Position numbers and translations under genes: made by a program
Assembly (NCBI GenBank): GCA_963575745.1
Contig: CAUYUJ010006302.1
Location: forward strand, 355,334 to 375,333
Reading direction: 5' to 3'
DNA: 20,000 nucleotides
From: Prorocentrum cordatum
Lineage: Eukaryota; Sar; Dinophyceae; Prorocentrales; Prorocentraceae
Part shown: positions 9,204 through 17,167 of the stretch, one piece after another
Layout: each line of letters starts with the position of its first letter
Position numbering within the stretch: position 1 is the stretch's first letter
Notes under the pieces: generated by a model
Databases searched by the model: none
Told to the model about the DNA's origin: nothing
What the model saw: the letters and a program-made list of their open reading frames with translations, nothing else

Positions 9204-9380
9204 CCTATAGTCCTACCAAACAATGTTCTAATAACCTTTTGTGGTTTCCACGAAATGTTCTTAGACAATTTCTGGCGGAGTCTGTCTTGTCTTATCACAT
9301 CGGGCTTATGCTCTAAGAGCATTGCTTTTGTTCTTAGAACATTTTGGGGTTCTAAGAACATTTCGTGGTATGACTATAGG
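9204..9380. mobile_element. MITE-like palindromic element, ~177 bp
   Basis: Terminal inverted repeats CCTATAGTCCTACC (9204-9217) and GGTATGACTATAGG (9367-9380) match at 13 of 14 positions. Inside, CCACGAAATGTTCTTAGA (9248-9265) is a perfect 18-bp inverted repeat of 9351-9368. The motif AATGTTCT(A/T)A occurs about four times in both orientations, including GTTCTTAGAAC and GTTCTAAGAAC palindromes at 9330-9358. The block is visibly AT-rich against GC-rich flanks. There is no coding capacity, so a parent transposase elsewhere would be needed. A target-site duplication could not be assigned with confidence. Foldback structure and size fit a miniature inverted-repeat transposable element. Confidence 0.72.
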
Positions 9381-9784
9381 AATGCCGGGACGGTCGGTCC
9401 CTGCTCAAGCGAGGGCGTGGGTCTGGGACCGGGGGGTGGAGCCGGGGGGTGGAGATTGGTCGATCAGCTGATTGACCATCCAAGCGAAGGGCAAGGTTGG
9501 ACGGGCCAAATTCGCGGCGAAGGCGGAGTCGGCGCGAGGGAGTCTGCCCTCGGGCCTCTCCAGGACGGCGCCCTGGCCAGAAGAGTTCAAGGCGAGCCCC
9601 CGGGAGGCACAGGAGGAGCCTCGCTGCCCGAGGCTCGCAGCTCGGAGCTCGGAGGTCGAGGGGGTCTGGGCCCGTCTCGCCCTTCGGTCTTCCCCTTGGA
9701 GGCGGCGCCGAAGGACGCCGACGTCCCGCCCGCCGCCGCGGTGGCCGTCCACAGCGAGGAGGCCCCGGGTGGGGCGTTCCTCGC

Positions 9785-9960
9785 GCGGGGCCAGCGGCCA
9801 GGGCAGAGACGATCCGTCCATTGCGTTCCAACGAGCGCAGAGCACTCCAGACCGCTCTGAGCATTCCGCGGCGCCCGGCGGCTAGGGCAGAGATGATCCG
9901 TCCAGAGCGTTCCAACGAGCGCAGAGCACTCCGGAACGCTCTGAGCATTCCGCGGCGCCC
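9785..9960 (+). repeat. 84-bp tandem duplication
   Basis: Two adjacent copies with period 84 share CGTTCCAACGAGCGCAGAGC and GCTCTGAGCATTCCGCGGCG. GGGCAGAGA begins at 9801 and again at 9885; GCATTCCGCGG at 9861 and 9945. The second copy holds an 11-bp inverted repeat, CAGAGCGTTCC with GGAACGCTCTG. Because 84 is a multiple of three, every frame stays open across it. Confidence 0.88.
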
Positions 9961-10561
9961 GGCACACATCCTCCAGAACCTGGCCACCGGGAAGGCGGGT
10001 CCTGAAGGAAACGGGGCCCAAGGTTTGTCGCCGTGTTCGGGCGCTCGGGGGCCCTCCACGGGCTCCGGGAAGGAGGAAGATCCTCTCGTCCTGGGGGGCC
10101 GCCCCAGGGTCCAGGATCCCGTTCCCGCAGGGCCCATGGCCCCCATGCTGAAGAGCCCCCGGATCACAGGGATTCACGATTCTTCCCTGCTCGATTTTGT
10201 CCCTGTCTTGGCCTCGTCCTAGGCCCTCGCCGGCCGCCTGCGGCCGCCGTGGTCGCGGCCGCCGTCGTCGCTGGCCTCGTCGCCGTCGTCGCAGCTCAGA
10301 GGAGGAAAAGGGGCCCCCACAGTCAACACGCTGAAATGAGGAACAGTTTGGGTGCGCAAGGGGCTCGACGTTCCGTAGGTCCTGGCTGTTCCTCGAGCCC
10401 TCCTCGTGCAGCCAGGCTGTAGCTAGAACGCGCTCCAGGCCAGCTTCGGGGGGGGGGAGGGAGAGGCGGATTTTGACGGTTTTGTGCCTCTTGGACCTCC
10501 TCGGGCGCCTCAGGAGGTGGCCGCGGAGCAGAGGTGTCGGTATCTTTTTGCTCCCCCGGCA

Positions 10562-10649
10562 GCCGCCGTCGTCGTCGTCCTTGCCATCGTCGCCGCCGCC
10601 GCCGTCTTCGCAGCCACCGCCGCCGCCGTCGCCGTCGTTGTCGTCGTGG
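10562..10649. repeat. GCC/GTC trinucleotide repeat block
   Basis: Interspersed GCC, GTC and CGT triplets, for example GTCGTCGTCGTC near 10568 and GCCGCCGCCGCC near 10591. A weaker block of the same kind is at about 10238-10300. They generate the Ala/Val-rich and Asp/Gly-rich frames seen on the two strands. Confidence 0.8.
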
Positions 10650-11050
10650 CGCCATGCCGCGCGCCGGGAAGGGCACACCGCACCCCTCGCTGCGGTCTTC
10701 TGCGAAGGCGAGCCCTGCTCTGTTGCTGCTCGCCCGTGGCCACGCCTGGGGTGCTCTCTCCTTGGTGGGCTCGAATTCGTCGCCACGGCCGGAGGCGCCT
10801 TTCGGAAGGCTGGCCGGGGCGCGCTTCGGAAGGATTCGGGGGTCGAGCAGCCGAGTAGTGGGCCTCTGTCCGAACAGTTGGATCCGCGTTTCTTGACCGA
10901 CCTGCCGGAACGCTGGCCCAGTTTTTTGAGCACGTTCGCCTTTTCAGCGTGAACGGCAGAATATGGTCCGGGTTTAAATAAGCCTCTGTGAAGTTGGCCC
11001 AGATTTCTGCAGCGATAGATGTCTTGATTATATTGCCGGATGCAGGTGTG

Positions 11051-11089
11051 GAGGAAGAGGAGGAAGAGGAGGAGGAAGAGGATGAGGAG
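11051..11089 (+). repeat. Purine (GAG/GAA)n tract
   Basis: An uninterrupted run of GAGGAA and GAGGAG type triplets with one GAT. Poly-Glu in one + frame, ending at TAG soon after. No supported gene contains it. Confidence 0.85.
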
Positions 11090-11231
11090 TAGAACACCCA
11101 AGACGCAACAACGATGTTGCAAACCATTATTCCTTTACATTGCTCCTCATAATTAGGTCCCAACAGTGATTGTTATGTTTTTTCACTGCTAGAAGTGCCC
11201 CGCCAGAAGACAGCCGTCTGAGAATTCTCAG

Positions 11232-11295
11232 CCGTGCCAAGACACCACTCCTTGGATTTTAACGCCGCGGATGAACTTTACTGTTGCGTCCTGAC
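11232..11295 (-). pseudogene. Second fragment of the non-LTR RT family
   Basis: Segment 11232-11268 matches 12737-12773 at 25 of 37 positions without gaps; then, after 13 extra nt, TGTTGCGTCCTGAC matches TGTTGTGCCCTGAC. On the minus strand the 12737 region encodes the part of the RT just before the FDTVEHG motif. So this looks like a short relic of a related element. It is weak and too short to be certain. Confidence 0.35.
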
Positions 11296-11561
11296 GACCC
11301 TGCATCGTGCAGGCTGACAGACAGTCAGGCCCGCGCTCCGGCCCTGAGGGGTGGTCCTCGAAGAGGCCAGGCGTATCGGAAACGCGGGCCCCCGCGTCGG
11401 GAGAGATCGAGTTGTCGTTGCATCTGCATATTTGGGAGCATGCACAAACCATCGCACGTGTACTCCAAGCTCAGAACATTCTACTTCATCACGAACTCCT
11501 CTTCTGTATCATTACACACATCATTCGATAGCGCACAACTTTGCCACTAAGCGTTAATACT

Positions 11562-12090
11562 CTGCTCGTTGATGTACTCCGGGGCATCGTCTTCCCAGCG
11601 TCTCTTCGGTCTGCCGATCCCACGACGTGCTGATATAGCAGCTGGCGTTGGATCCCAACACATCGCTGGCGAAGCCCAGCGGTCTGTGTCCATGTTTTCC
11701 ATTCTGAAATCCCATCGCCATTAGCGTCAGCATGGCTGGCGTACCCATGAACCAACATGAGCTGTCTATAGATGTTCCTCAGTTGCCCGTTTCGCCCTTC
11801 GAATCAAGTCGACCCAAGGCTTCAGATATGCGCACTTTCCGAAGTGCCCGATGATGTGCATTCTTGTTCCGGTCTGGGTTGCTGTCTACGTCGGCACTAG
11901 TGTCCATACGTATACATTGTCCACGCCATCCCTTGGTATGGTTTTTCGCTTCGCTCCTAAGATATGTCTGAGCATCGTCCGTTGTACACCTGTGACCTCC
12001 ACGTCGTGGGTCACAGGACACACCTCGCTTCCATGCAATAGCGTCGGCGCCACCATGCTGTTCAGCAGCCAGATGATATCTTTCAGAAAC
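11562..12090 (-). pseudogene. RT thumb and C-terminal segments of LINE-like element
   Basis: Three conserved-looking pieces follow the palm. LLNSMVAPTLLHGSEVCPV at about 12075-12020, then VQRTMLRHILGAKRKT to 11940, matches the post-RT segment '(S/V)V.PTLLYG.E.W...QRRMLR.ILG'. GHFGKCAYLKPWVDLIRRAK lies at about 11850-11790. ENMDTDRWASPAMCWDP and GIGRPKRRWEDDAPEYI lie at about 11702-11570, the latter matching the 'GRP..RW.DD' signature at the end of this type of protein (positions 11618-11586). They sit in more than one frame with stops between them. The specific resemblance is to dinoflagellate LINE-like proteins as I remember them. Confidence 0.72.
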
Positions 12091-12203
12091 TAAGCTAGGC
12101 TGTTTTTTGTTTTGCTTTTGTGAGCCATGTGTTGCTCATGCTTTCCGGATTCTATTTCTGAGTTCGCATTCGAAAGCCTTGTCGCAAGATACGAGCATCC
12201 AAA

Positions 12204-12800
12204 CTATTTTATAGCTGCTGTCGGCGGAATGATCTCGATGGCCAGGCCATTGACCTGTACCAAATCAGCCGCCTGCCGCCCAGACTTAATGCTCGCATGT
12301 GTGAATACTTTGGGCTTGCCCAGGTAAATAGATAAGCCCACATAGGCGGGAGATCTTTGGATGTCTGACAGCGTTTGCTTGTGGAAGGTGGGCGCCACGG
12401 CGAGCACGTCATCAGCGAAACGTACATTGGTCAGCCTGTTATTGTTTAGTAGTTATTGTTTAGTGGGTCCCATCGTAAGCCGTATCGCTTCCTATGCCAA
12501 TTTTGTTTGCATGGCTTGAGACAGTTTTCAGGTTAAGAGTTGAACATCCACGAAGGAGCTCGGTCGCCCTGCTTTGACCAACGTTGCATACTGAACTCGT
12601 CGCTGAGCACGTCGGTCCACACCCGTTTACGTTGATCAGTATACAGCAAAAAGGAGCTGAACATATGGTTCCAGAATAACCTGGTCACGGAGCGCTGACA
12701 ACAGAGAACCGTGTTCAACAGTATCGAACGCTTGCATTGTGCTAGAACAACATCCCTGGGACTTCAACACCGCTGTTGTGCCCTGACAATCTAATTTCAT
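12204..12800 (-). pseudogene. Reverse transcriptase domain remnant
   Basis: In order on the minus strand: MQAFDTVEHGSLLSALRD near 12740-12690, matching the motif with the first catalytic Asp ('AFD.V.H..L'); LLYTDQRKRVWTDVLSDEF then SKQGDRAP near 12650-12560, matching the '(K/R)QGDPLSP' motif; YGLRWDPLNNN near 12490-12460; then RFADDVLAVAPT with FADD at 12419-12408, the pair of catalytic Asp residues intact; then LSIYLGKPKVFTHASIKSG near 12340-12285. All are standard non-LTR RT signatures. The first two segments are in different frames, and a 14-bp tandem duplication disrupts the frame just before FADD. Non-functional as it stands. Confidence 0.82.
12438..12465. repeat. 14-bp tandem duplication inside RT
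   Basis: GTTATTGTTTAGTA (12438-12451) is followed directly by GTTATTGTTTAGTG (12452-12465). On the minus strand this doubles the codons for the LNNN segment just before RLTNVRFADD. Because 14 is not a multiple of three, it shifts the frame and introduces stops. Confidence 0.85.
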
Positions 12801-12890
12801 CGCTTCGCTCATTCCGCGGGCCCATATTGCCTCGCCTCCGTCGTCTGGCGGGGTGTTGCTGTCAATGCGGTGCGGTTGGGCGGCTGCCAT

Positions 12891-13093
12891 TTTTCGGAGG
12901 CGGTGGGTGGCGGGTCAGAGGCCTCAACGACGTTGGTTGGGCTCTCGCGGTTGGCTTTTCAGGGGCCTTAGGGATGCAGTTTGAGGCCTCTTGGGGGCCG
13001 TGTTGGGGCCTCTTGGGGCCTCTTGGGTGGACGAACTATCGTAGTAAATGTTTGTTCTTGTAGAGTGAGCTGTTTTGCACGGCGGCAGCATGG
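12891..13093. other. G-rich intergenic stretch
   Basis: No gene seen. Contains repeated GGCCTCTTGGGG words at about 12985-13030, similar to those at 6811-6905, and a short AT-rich stretch near 13035-13075. Confidence 0.5.
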
Positions 13094-13180
13094 CCATAGC
13101 TGTTTCGGGTCAGCCGACAGGATAACGGCCTAGCGCCGCTCCAGGTGGCCCCCCCGGGGTAGGACAAGGCTGCGACACAC

Positions 13181-14200
13181 ATGTCGTGCATGCTTCCTCC
13201 GAGGGAGGCACCTGATGACGGCGCGGCCGACGATGAGAGTTGGTTGTCCTGGCTGGCGCTGCGATCTGCGACGCTGATGGGCGTTGTGATGCTTGTGCAC
13301 GATCTCCGAGCTGACACAGGCCGCGAAAGAGTGCTCTATCTGATCCTGGGCTGCTTCTTGATCGTCGGCTCGGTTGTCTACTGGGTCGCGATGCAGTTTC
13401 GAGAATGGTGGAGACGCTTCACGGGTCGTGATGAGCTTGAGGAGTTGCGAGCGAGGATGGCGGTGCTCAGCATGGGAGAAGGTGAATCCTGAAGACCAGC
13501 AAATCCCGCTGAACTTCTCCCGCCTCCGCCGGCAATGACTGCGCCTGGGCCCTTGGACCTGGGCGGCGTCGCCCCAGCACGGCCGCCTCCAGTGGGTGCC
13601 GCGACGGTGGGCGTCGATCCCAGCATGACGGCGTTCCACCACTTCGCGTCAGGCATGGATGGGGCCGGCTCGGTCTCTTTCGCTGGGGGCCCCGCGGCTG
13701 CGGCGCCCCTGCCGCCGACGGCGCCCCCTGGGGCTGCGACGGCCGGTGCTCCCGCGGCGGGAGCTGGCGCGGGGGTCGAGGCGAAGACGGCGGCGGCGCA
13801 GAGTGCAGCACTCGTGAAAGAGAGCCTCGCTCGCTGGGCCAGCACGGCTGCTGGGAATCCGTGGTGGGGGACGCTGTTCTGGAAGGGTGTGCGCCAGCTC
13901 GAGCTGCAGGGGCGGCTCGACGCAGCGGTGAAGGCGGCGCTCACAGCCAGGGGGTACCTTGGACAGGAGACGGTGAACCCGCCTGACCCGCAGATGCTGG
14001 AGACGGTGCTGAGCGGCTTCAAGGGCGCCTCCTTGGACGACGCGTTCGGCGGCGCGTTCGGGGGCCCGGCTACGGAAGGCGGGCTGGAAGTAGACACATG
14101 GGCTCACGCCGTGCCCCCGGATTTCAAAAGAGCTAGAGTCGAAATTTATATAGAAATATATGAGCTGCCGGATCATCGGGAGTCCGACACTGGTTGGATC
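13181..14200 (+). pseudogene. N-terminal module with two hydrophobic segments
   Basis: The frame starts with ATG at 13181. Residues 21-39 (WLSWLALRSATLMGVVMLV, one Arg inside) and 51-71 (VLYLILGCFLIVGSVVYWVAM) are hydrophobic; the second is a strong membrane-helix candidate and is followed by basic REWWRRF and an acidic/Leu helix DELEELRARM. A single TGA at 13490-13492 interrupts, but the same frame continues for 257 more codons with an Ala/Pro/Gly-rich linker (13535-13800), a helical region containing SLARWASTAAGNPWWGTLFW and a stretch LSGFKGASLDDAFGGAFGG. The frame loses its signal near 14200, where the next frame takes over. I do not recognise a named domain. A membrane-anchored N-terminus on a gag-like protein would be unusual. 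Confidence 0.55.
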
Positions 14201-15222
14201 GACAGTTCGCAGGCTTTCGAAGAGATGAACAATGGCAGAGTCTGTGGGACACGGCCGCGACGCTCGACTTCGAGCTGGGTCGGTGTCGCACCGACCAGGG
14301 GCTCATGACGGTCCTCGCAACTAACGACTTGGTCGGGCCCGGGCTGCGCCACTTGTCGGCGTTCGTGTATGAGGCGAGGACTCATGACAAGGTGGGAGCT
14401 GCTCGTCCACGGGCAGATGCTGCAGCGGGGAGCGGCGTCGACATCGCCCCGAACTGGCTGATCACGGAGGCGACATTGCACAGCAAGATGGAGCACCAGA
14501 GGGCCGAGCGGGTCACGTCGGAGCTCAAGCGGAGGCACCCCAAGGGCGACAAGGACCCGAAGGGGAAGGGCCGCGGGAGCAAGCGACGCTGCGCACACGG
14601 CCCGCGAATTGCGCCGCGAGCGCGGGCCGATCGAGGTGCTCCTACGGAGCAGCGGCAGTGCCAGTGCAAGGATCACGTCGAGGTCGCAGAGCGTAGACAG
14701 TGGGTGCCTAAGAGAGTGATTGCGACGCGGCATAGTGGTGCGACGGGGCTGGACGGCGGCGCCCCTTGCCCCCCCAGCCTCGCCGAGGTGTCCGCGGCTG
14801 TTCACGACGGGCGTTCCCTTCTACCTGTCCCTCTACTGCCTCGGCCAGGTCCGATGAGCACGAGGACAGGGCGGGGGAGGCAGCGGCTCGCGCGGCGGCA
14901 GCTGGCGCGCTCGGTGGCGAACGGTATCCTAGAGTCCATGAACGCGGCTGACTTGGGAAGTTCGCAGAGGTCAACGCGAAGTGGGCGCGCAGAGATGAAC
15001 TACTTGGTGGGCGGGAGCGCCTGGGCCATGATCCAGAGACGCGCTGTGCGGCACGCGCGGGATCATGCGAATGTTCGCCAGTGTTTCGGCATGACAGGCG
15101 TGCAAGCAACGTGCCAGCTCCTTAAGATGGGTCAGATTGTCTGCCGACGAGTGCACAGTAGACGAGTGCGCGCAGCTTTTGAAAAGGGTATAATCGACGA
15201 AGTAACGGCTGAAAATGTTGCC
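14200..15222 (+). pseudogene. Gag-like helical and basic region
   Basis: Reading continues in the +1 frame as SLWDTAATLDFELGRCRTDQ, LRHLSAFVYEARTHDKVGAA, GVDIAPNWLITEATLHSKME and HQRAERVTSELKRRHPKGDK, followed by a Lys/Gly/Arg-rich tail to about 14595. The basic tail after a helical domain is typical of nucleic-acid-binding gag-like proteins, but no zinc knuckle is present. Further on come GRGRQRLARRQLARSVANGI (about 14870) and VRQCFGMTGVQATCQLLKMG (about 15073). The frame is open to 15270, but after the six C at 15219-15224 the coding signal moves to another frame. Function unknown; the family resemblance is from memory. Confidence 0.5.
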
Positions 15223-16147
15223 CCCCTGAGCTGCTCTTCCAGCCGGCGAAGCAGAATCTGGCAGTTGTGAAGCCAACGTTGTCGAGATGGATGGCAAAAG
15301 TTGTGTGTTGCGTTCGTGGGCTTGAAGAACAGTTCGGCTTCTTTGGTGGAGATCCGCCCCAATGGATCAGATATCTACATCGGTCAGATTTGCCTTGCGG
15401 ATTGCGGGAATTCAAGGAGCTGGCCGAAGTGAAGGCGATCAGTGGTATCTCAGCAGCTCCCAAGAAAGACGGAGTGCACTTGCGTAGGTTTGCGACGGCA
15501 GCCCCTGCAAATTATTTATGGTCGGACGTGCGTGCCCAGGCTGATCATGGGCTGGGGCGGGGTGTGGTGGTGGGGGGTGGGGGGGGGGGCTCTGTCCCTC
15601 CTACTGGCGCCAGGGCTAGAGGTCTTCATGTCGAGGTGTGATGAGAGCAATGCCCTCTCCTCGGCTACCCCCCTCCCGAGCGGGCGTGGCTTTGGATGGC
15701 GACCCTCGCTGTTCAGGCTATCCTTGTCTGGGATCTCCTGGGCGACGACCTCGGGGGCAGGGTGAAGGGGCCGCGGGCCTGGCGCGCGCAGTGCGCATCT
15801 CGATGGGCATCAATGCGGGGGCCATCGGGCGCACGCTCGCCCGGAACTCCTACGCTCTACGAGGGCGCGAAGAGGGCGCAGGCCCCCCCCCCCCCCCCCT
15901 AGAGGTTCAAATCTTTGAGGTGGAGTGGGTGCGTCGGCAGCGTGAACGGCGGTCTTCGAGTCAAGTCCCTTCGGGGCCCACGGTGGCGGAGTTTTGTGAC
16001 GAGGTGCGGTTTCTGAAGAGAGAAAAGCATAGATTGGTCGTGGTCCTGCATGTGTATGCAGGCCGCCGGCGACATGGAGATGTAGAGCATGTTGTGGATC
16101 AGTTTAAAGATAAGCGCGAGAATCCCGTTGTTCTTCTTTGGGGTTGA
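15222..16147 (+). pseudogene. RT-like or enzyme-like region in several frames
   Basis: The frame from 15222 gives LLFQPAKQNLAVVKPTLSRW, SDLPCGLREFKELAEVKAIS, GISAAPKKDGVHLRRFATAA and ANYLWSDVRAQADHG. It then changes frame at the G runs 15573-15590 to GLEVFMSRCDESNALSSAT, whose D-x-S-N-A could correspond to the first catalytic Asp motif of an RT palm; this is tentative since I see no FADD-like partner. Next comes MATLAVQAILVWDLLGDDLG at 15696 in another frame, then ISMGINAGAIGRTLARNSY and LEVQIFEVEWVRRQRE in a third, and finally FLKREKHRLVVVLHVYAGRR to 16100. A 17-C run sits at 15883-15899. Heavy frame breakage makes expression as one protein impossible as read. Confidence 0.5.
15883..15899 (+). 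repeat. C17 homopolymer
   Basis: Seventeen consecutive C inside the coding-like region, read as a Pro run. The length is uncertain and any miscount would alter the downstream frame. A G-rich run at 15565-15590 lies about 300 bp upstream. Confidence 0.9.
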
Positions 16148-16514
16148 CGGATCAGAAGATCACAGATGGGACATGGCAGACCCGGAGACGGTGGCGCCTT
16201 TTGGTGAGCTGGCTGAGGATGGTTTGGTCGACGCGGTTATTGGCAGCCATCCCTGCGCGACTTGGAGCTCAGCCCGCTTCAGGGATATCGGACTGAGGCC
16301 TTTTCGTTTTCGCCGCTGCCTACTTGGACGAGCTGACCTCGCGACGGATGAGGCGGGGCGCGTCGTGGAGGCAAACGTTCTCTCGTTCAACTTCTTGGGT
16401 CTGTGTGAGCAGGTGCGTCTTCGAGGGGGTGCCTTTCTCATGGGGCATGCGGCAGATCCGGGCGGTGATCCCCGCCCCAGCGCGTGGGTGCTCGAGGCGG
16501 TGGCGGGGCCATGA
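16089..16514 (+). pseudogene. PC-x-TWS module, cytosine-methyltransferase-like
   Basis: After a frame change near 16140 the frame reads MADPETVAPFGELAEDGLVD, then AVIGSHPCATWSSARFRDIG with Pro-Cys at 16251-16256, then LATDEAGRVVEANVLSFNFL and VRLRGGAFLMGHAADPG before a stop at 16512. In C5 cytosine methyltransferases a Pro-Cys pair in 'G(G/P)PPC..(F/W)S' is the catalytic motif IV, and a hydrophobic strand with an acidic residue precedes it. The order here, with LHVYAGRRRHGDVE upstream resembling the 'LFAG.GG.' motif I, is suggestive. GSHPC in place of GPPC and the missing ENV motif argue against activity. A further piece TLGQCAFGGLTQ follows in another frame at about 16538. Tentative. Confidence 0.45.
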
Positions 16515-16660
16515 CCGGGCGCGGCGCGGCCGTTATCACGCTGGGCCAGTGCGCGTTCGGAGGCCTGACGCAGTAGTCGACCGCGCCGGGGTCAAACCTG
16601 GGGGGCATTCGAGGAGGAGCTTGTCGTTGCGACGGCCGACGCGCTCACAGGACGAAAACA

Positions 16661-17145
16661 TGTAACCATAACCGTGGGGCCGTTCGCATGGCACCAGCGC
16701 CGACCCCACGCGCGCACGCAGTAATCACATATAGCCACGCCACAATAGTCATACAACGAGAACAGTCATATTCATACGATAGTGGTATATTCAGGGGATA
16801 TAGTTTATTTAGTGTAACTGTTCTTGAGGCGGAAGCACGATCTGCTAACATGACTGAATAAAAGCAACAAGTATGATTTTGTGTACTCGTGCATTCCCCT
16901 ACGGTCAAACGTGCGTTCGTCGCGAGACCTCGGATTCCAGCGCATGCCAACGCATGCTGACTTTACGTAGCGCAATGACATAGTCTGATGTATTGGTCAT
17001 CCTTTGTCTGCGAGAAACATGTGTCTTTGGTGCCAGGAGGGGCGGACGTCTCTGGTCGTTTCCATTACTGAAAATGCCCCATGTAGGAATTGAATAATTG
17101 AGGGGCGTGGAGTTCGCGGTGTGTCGCCACTTCCTTTCCATCGTA
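16661..17145. other. AT-richer stretch without gene
   Basis: Base composition is more balanced than in the surroundings. No coding signal, repeat or RNA gene is evident. An AATAAA at 16856 is not upstream of a convincing cleavage site, and dinoflagellates rarely use that signal. This is presumably the upstream flank into which the gene at 17146-18263 was inserted. Confidence 0.5.
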
Positions 17146-17167
17146 TCCATAACCATTTTGGCTCAAG
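17146..17167 (+). other. Relict dinoflagellate spliced leader
   Basis: This 22-nt segment matches the conserved dinoflagellate spliced leader at 20 of 22 positions, including the unbroken 3' part CCATTTTGGCTCAAG; the two differences are G to A at positions 4 and 7. SL sequence is normally added to mRNA by trans-splicing and is encoded elsewhere, so finding it fused in the genome upstream of an ORF is known evidence of a reverse-transcribed, reinserted mRNA. The next gene is in the same orientation. Confidence 0.92.

Larger units (their letters stand above)
9381..11231. other. GC-rich region without supported gene
   Basis: A 511-codon minus-strand frame (11122 to 9587) and long + frames overlap here. 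The minus frame starts at a non-ATG codon, is low complexity (Arg/Pro/Gly, Asp/Gly runs from trinucleotide repeats) and spans the 84-bp duplication, so I do not call it a gene. A 14-bp perfect palindrome CTGAGAATTCTCAG is at 11218-11231. From about 10960 the base composition becomes more balanced. Confidence 0.5.
11545..12890 (-). mobile_element. Truncated, decayed non-LTR retrotransposon (LINE-like)
   Basis: The minus strand carries RT and post-RT segments in the right order over 1.3 kb, broken by at least four frame changes and stops. The RT palm lies at 12800-12200 and the C-terminal parts at 12090-11560. Upstream of 12890 no earlier RT or endonuclease sequence is seen; it passes into G-rich DNA, which suggests 5' truncation, usual for LINE insertions. 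Downstream of 11545 no poly-A tail or 3' tail repeat is clear. Such elements copy themselves through target-primed reverse transcription. Confidence 0.8.
13181..16660 (+). mobile_element. Degraded composite dinoflagellate repeat element
   Basis: Four consecutive + strand blocks with convincing coding character follow one another through frame changes only, without large gaps: a membrane module plus Ala/Pro linker, a gag-like region, an RT-like or enzyme-like region and a PC-x-TWS module. This looks like one long ORF of over 1,100 codons that has decayed. From memory, proteins with segments such as CDESNA, LHVYAGRRRHGD and HPCATWSSARF recur in many copies in dinoflagellate genomes, which is why I treat it as a mobile or repeat-family element. 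No terminal repeats were found, so its true ends and transposition class are unknown. It might instead be a pseudogene of a large host gene family. Confidence 0.55.

Noticed and set aside
8448-9316. Long frames across the GT repeat on both strands
   Set aside because: Cys/Val and His/Thr runs come from (GT)n and poly-T; no non-repetitive part looks coding.
14173-14805. Minus-strand ORF of 210 codons
   Set aside because: It is a shadow of the gag-like + frame in GC-rich sequence.
15903-15915. GGTTCAAATC as a tRNA B box
   Set aside because: No matching A box, anticodon arm or acceptor stem could be found around it.
16850-16870. AATAAA as a polyadenylation signal
   Set aside because: No gene ends upstream of it, and this signal is not generally used in dinoflagellates.
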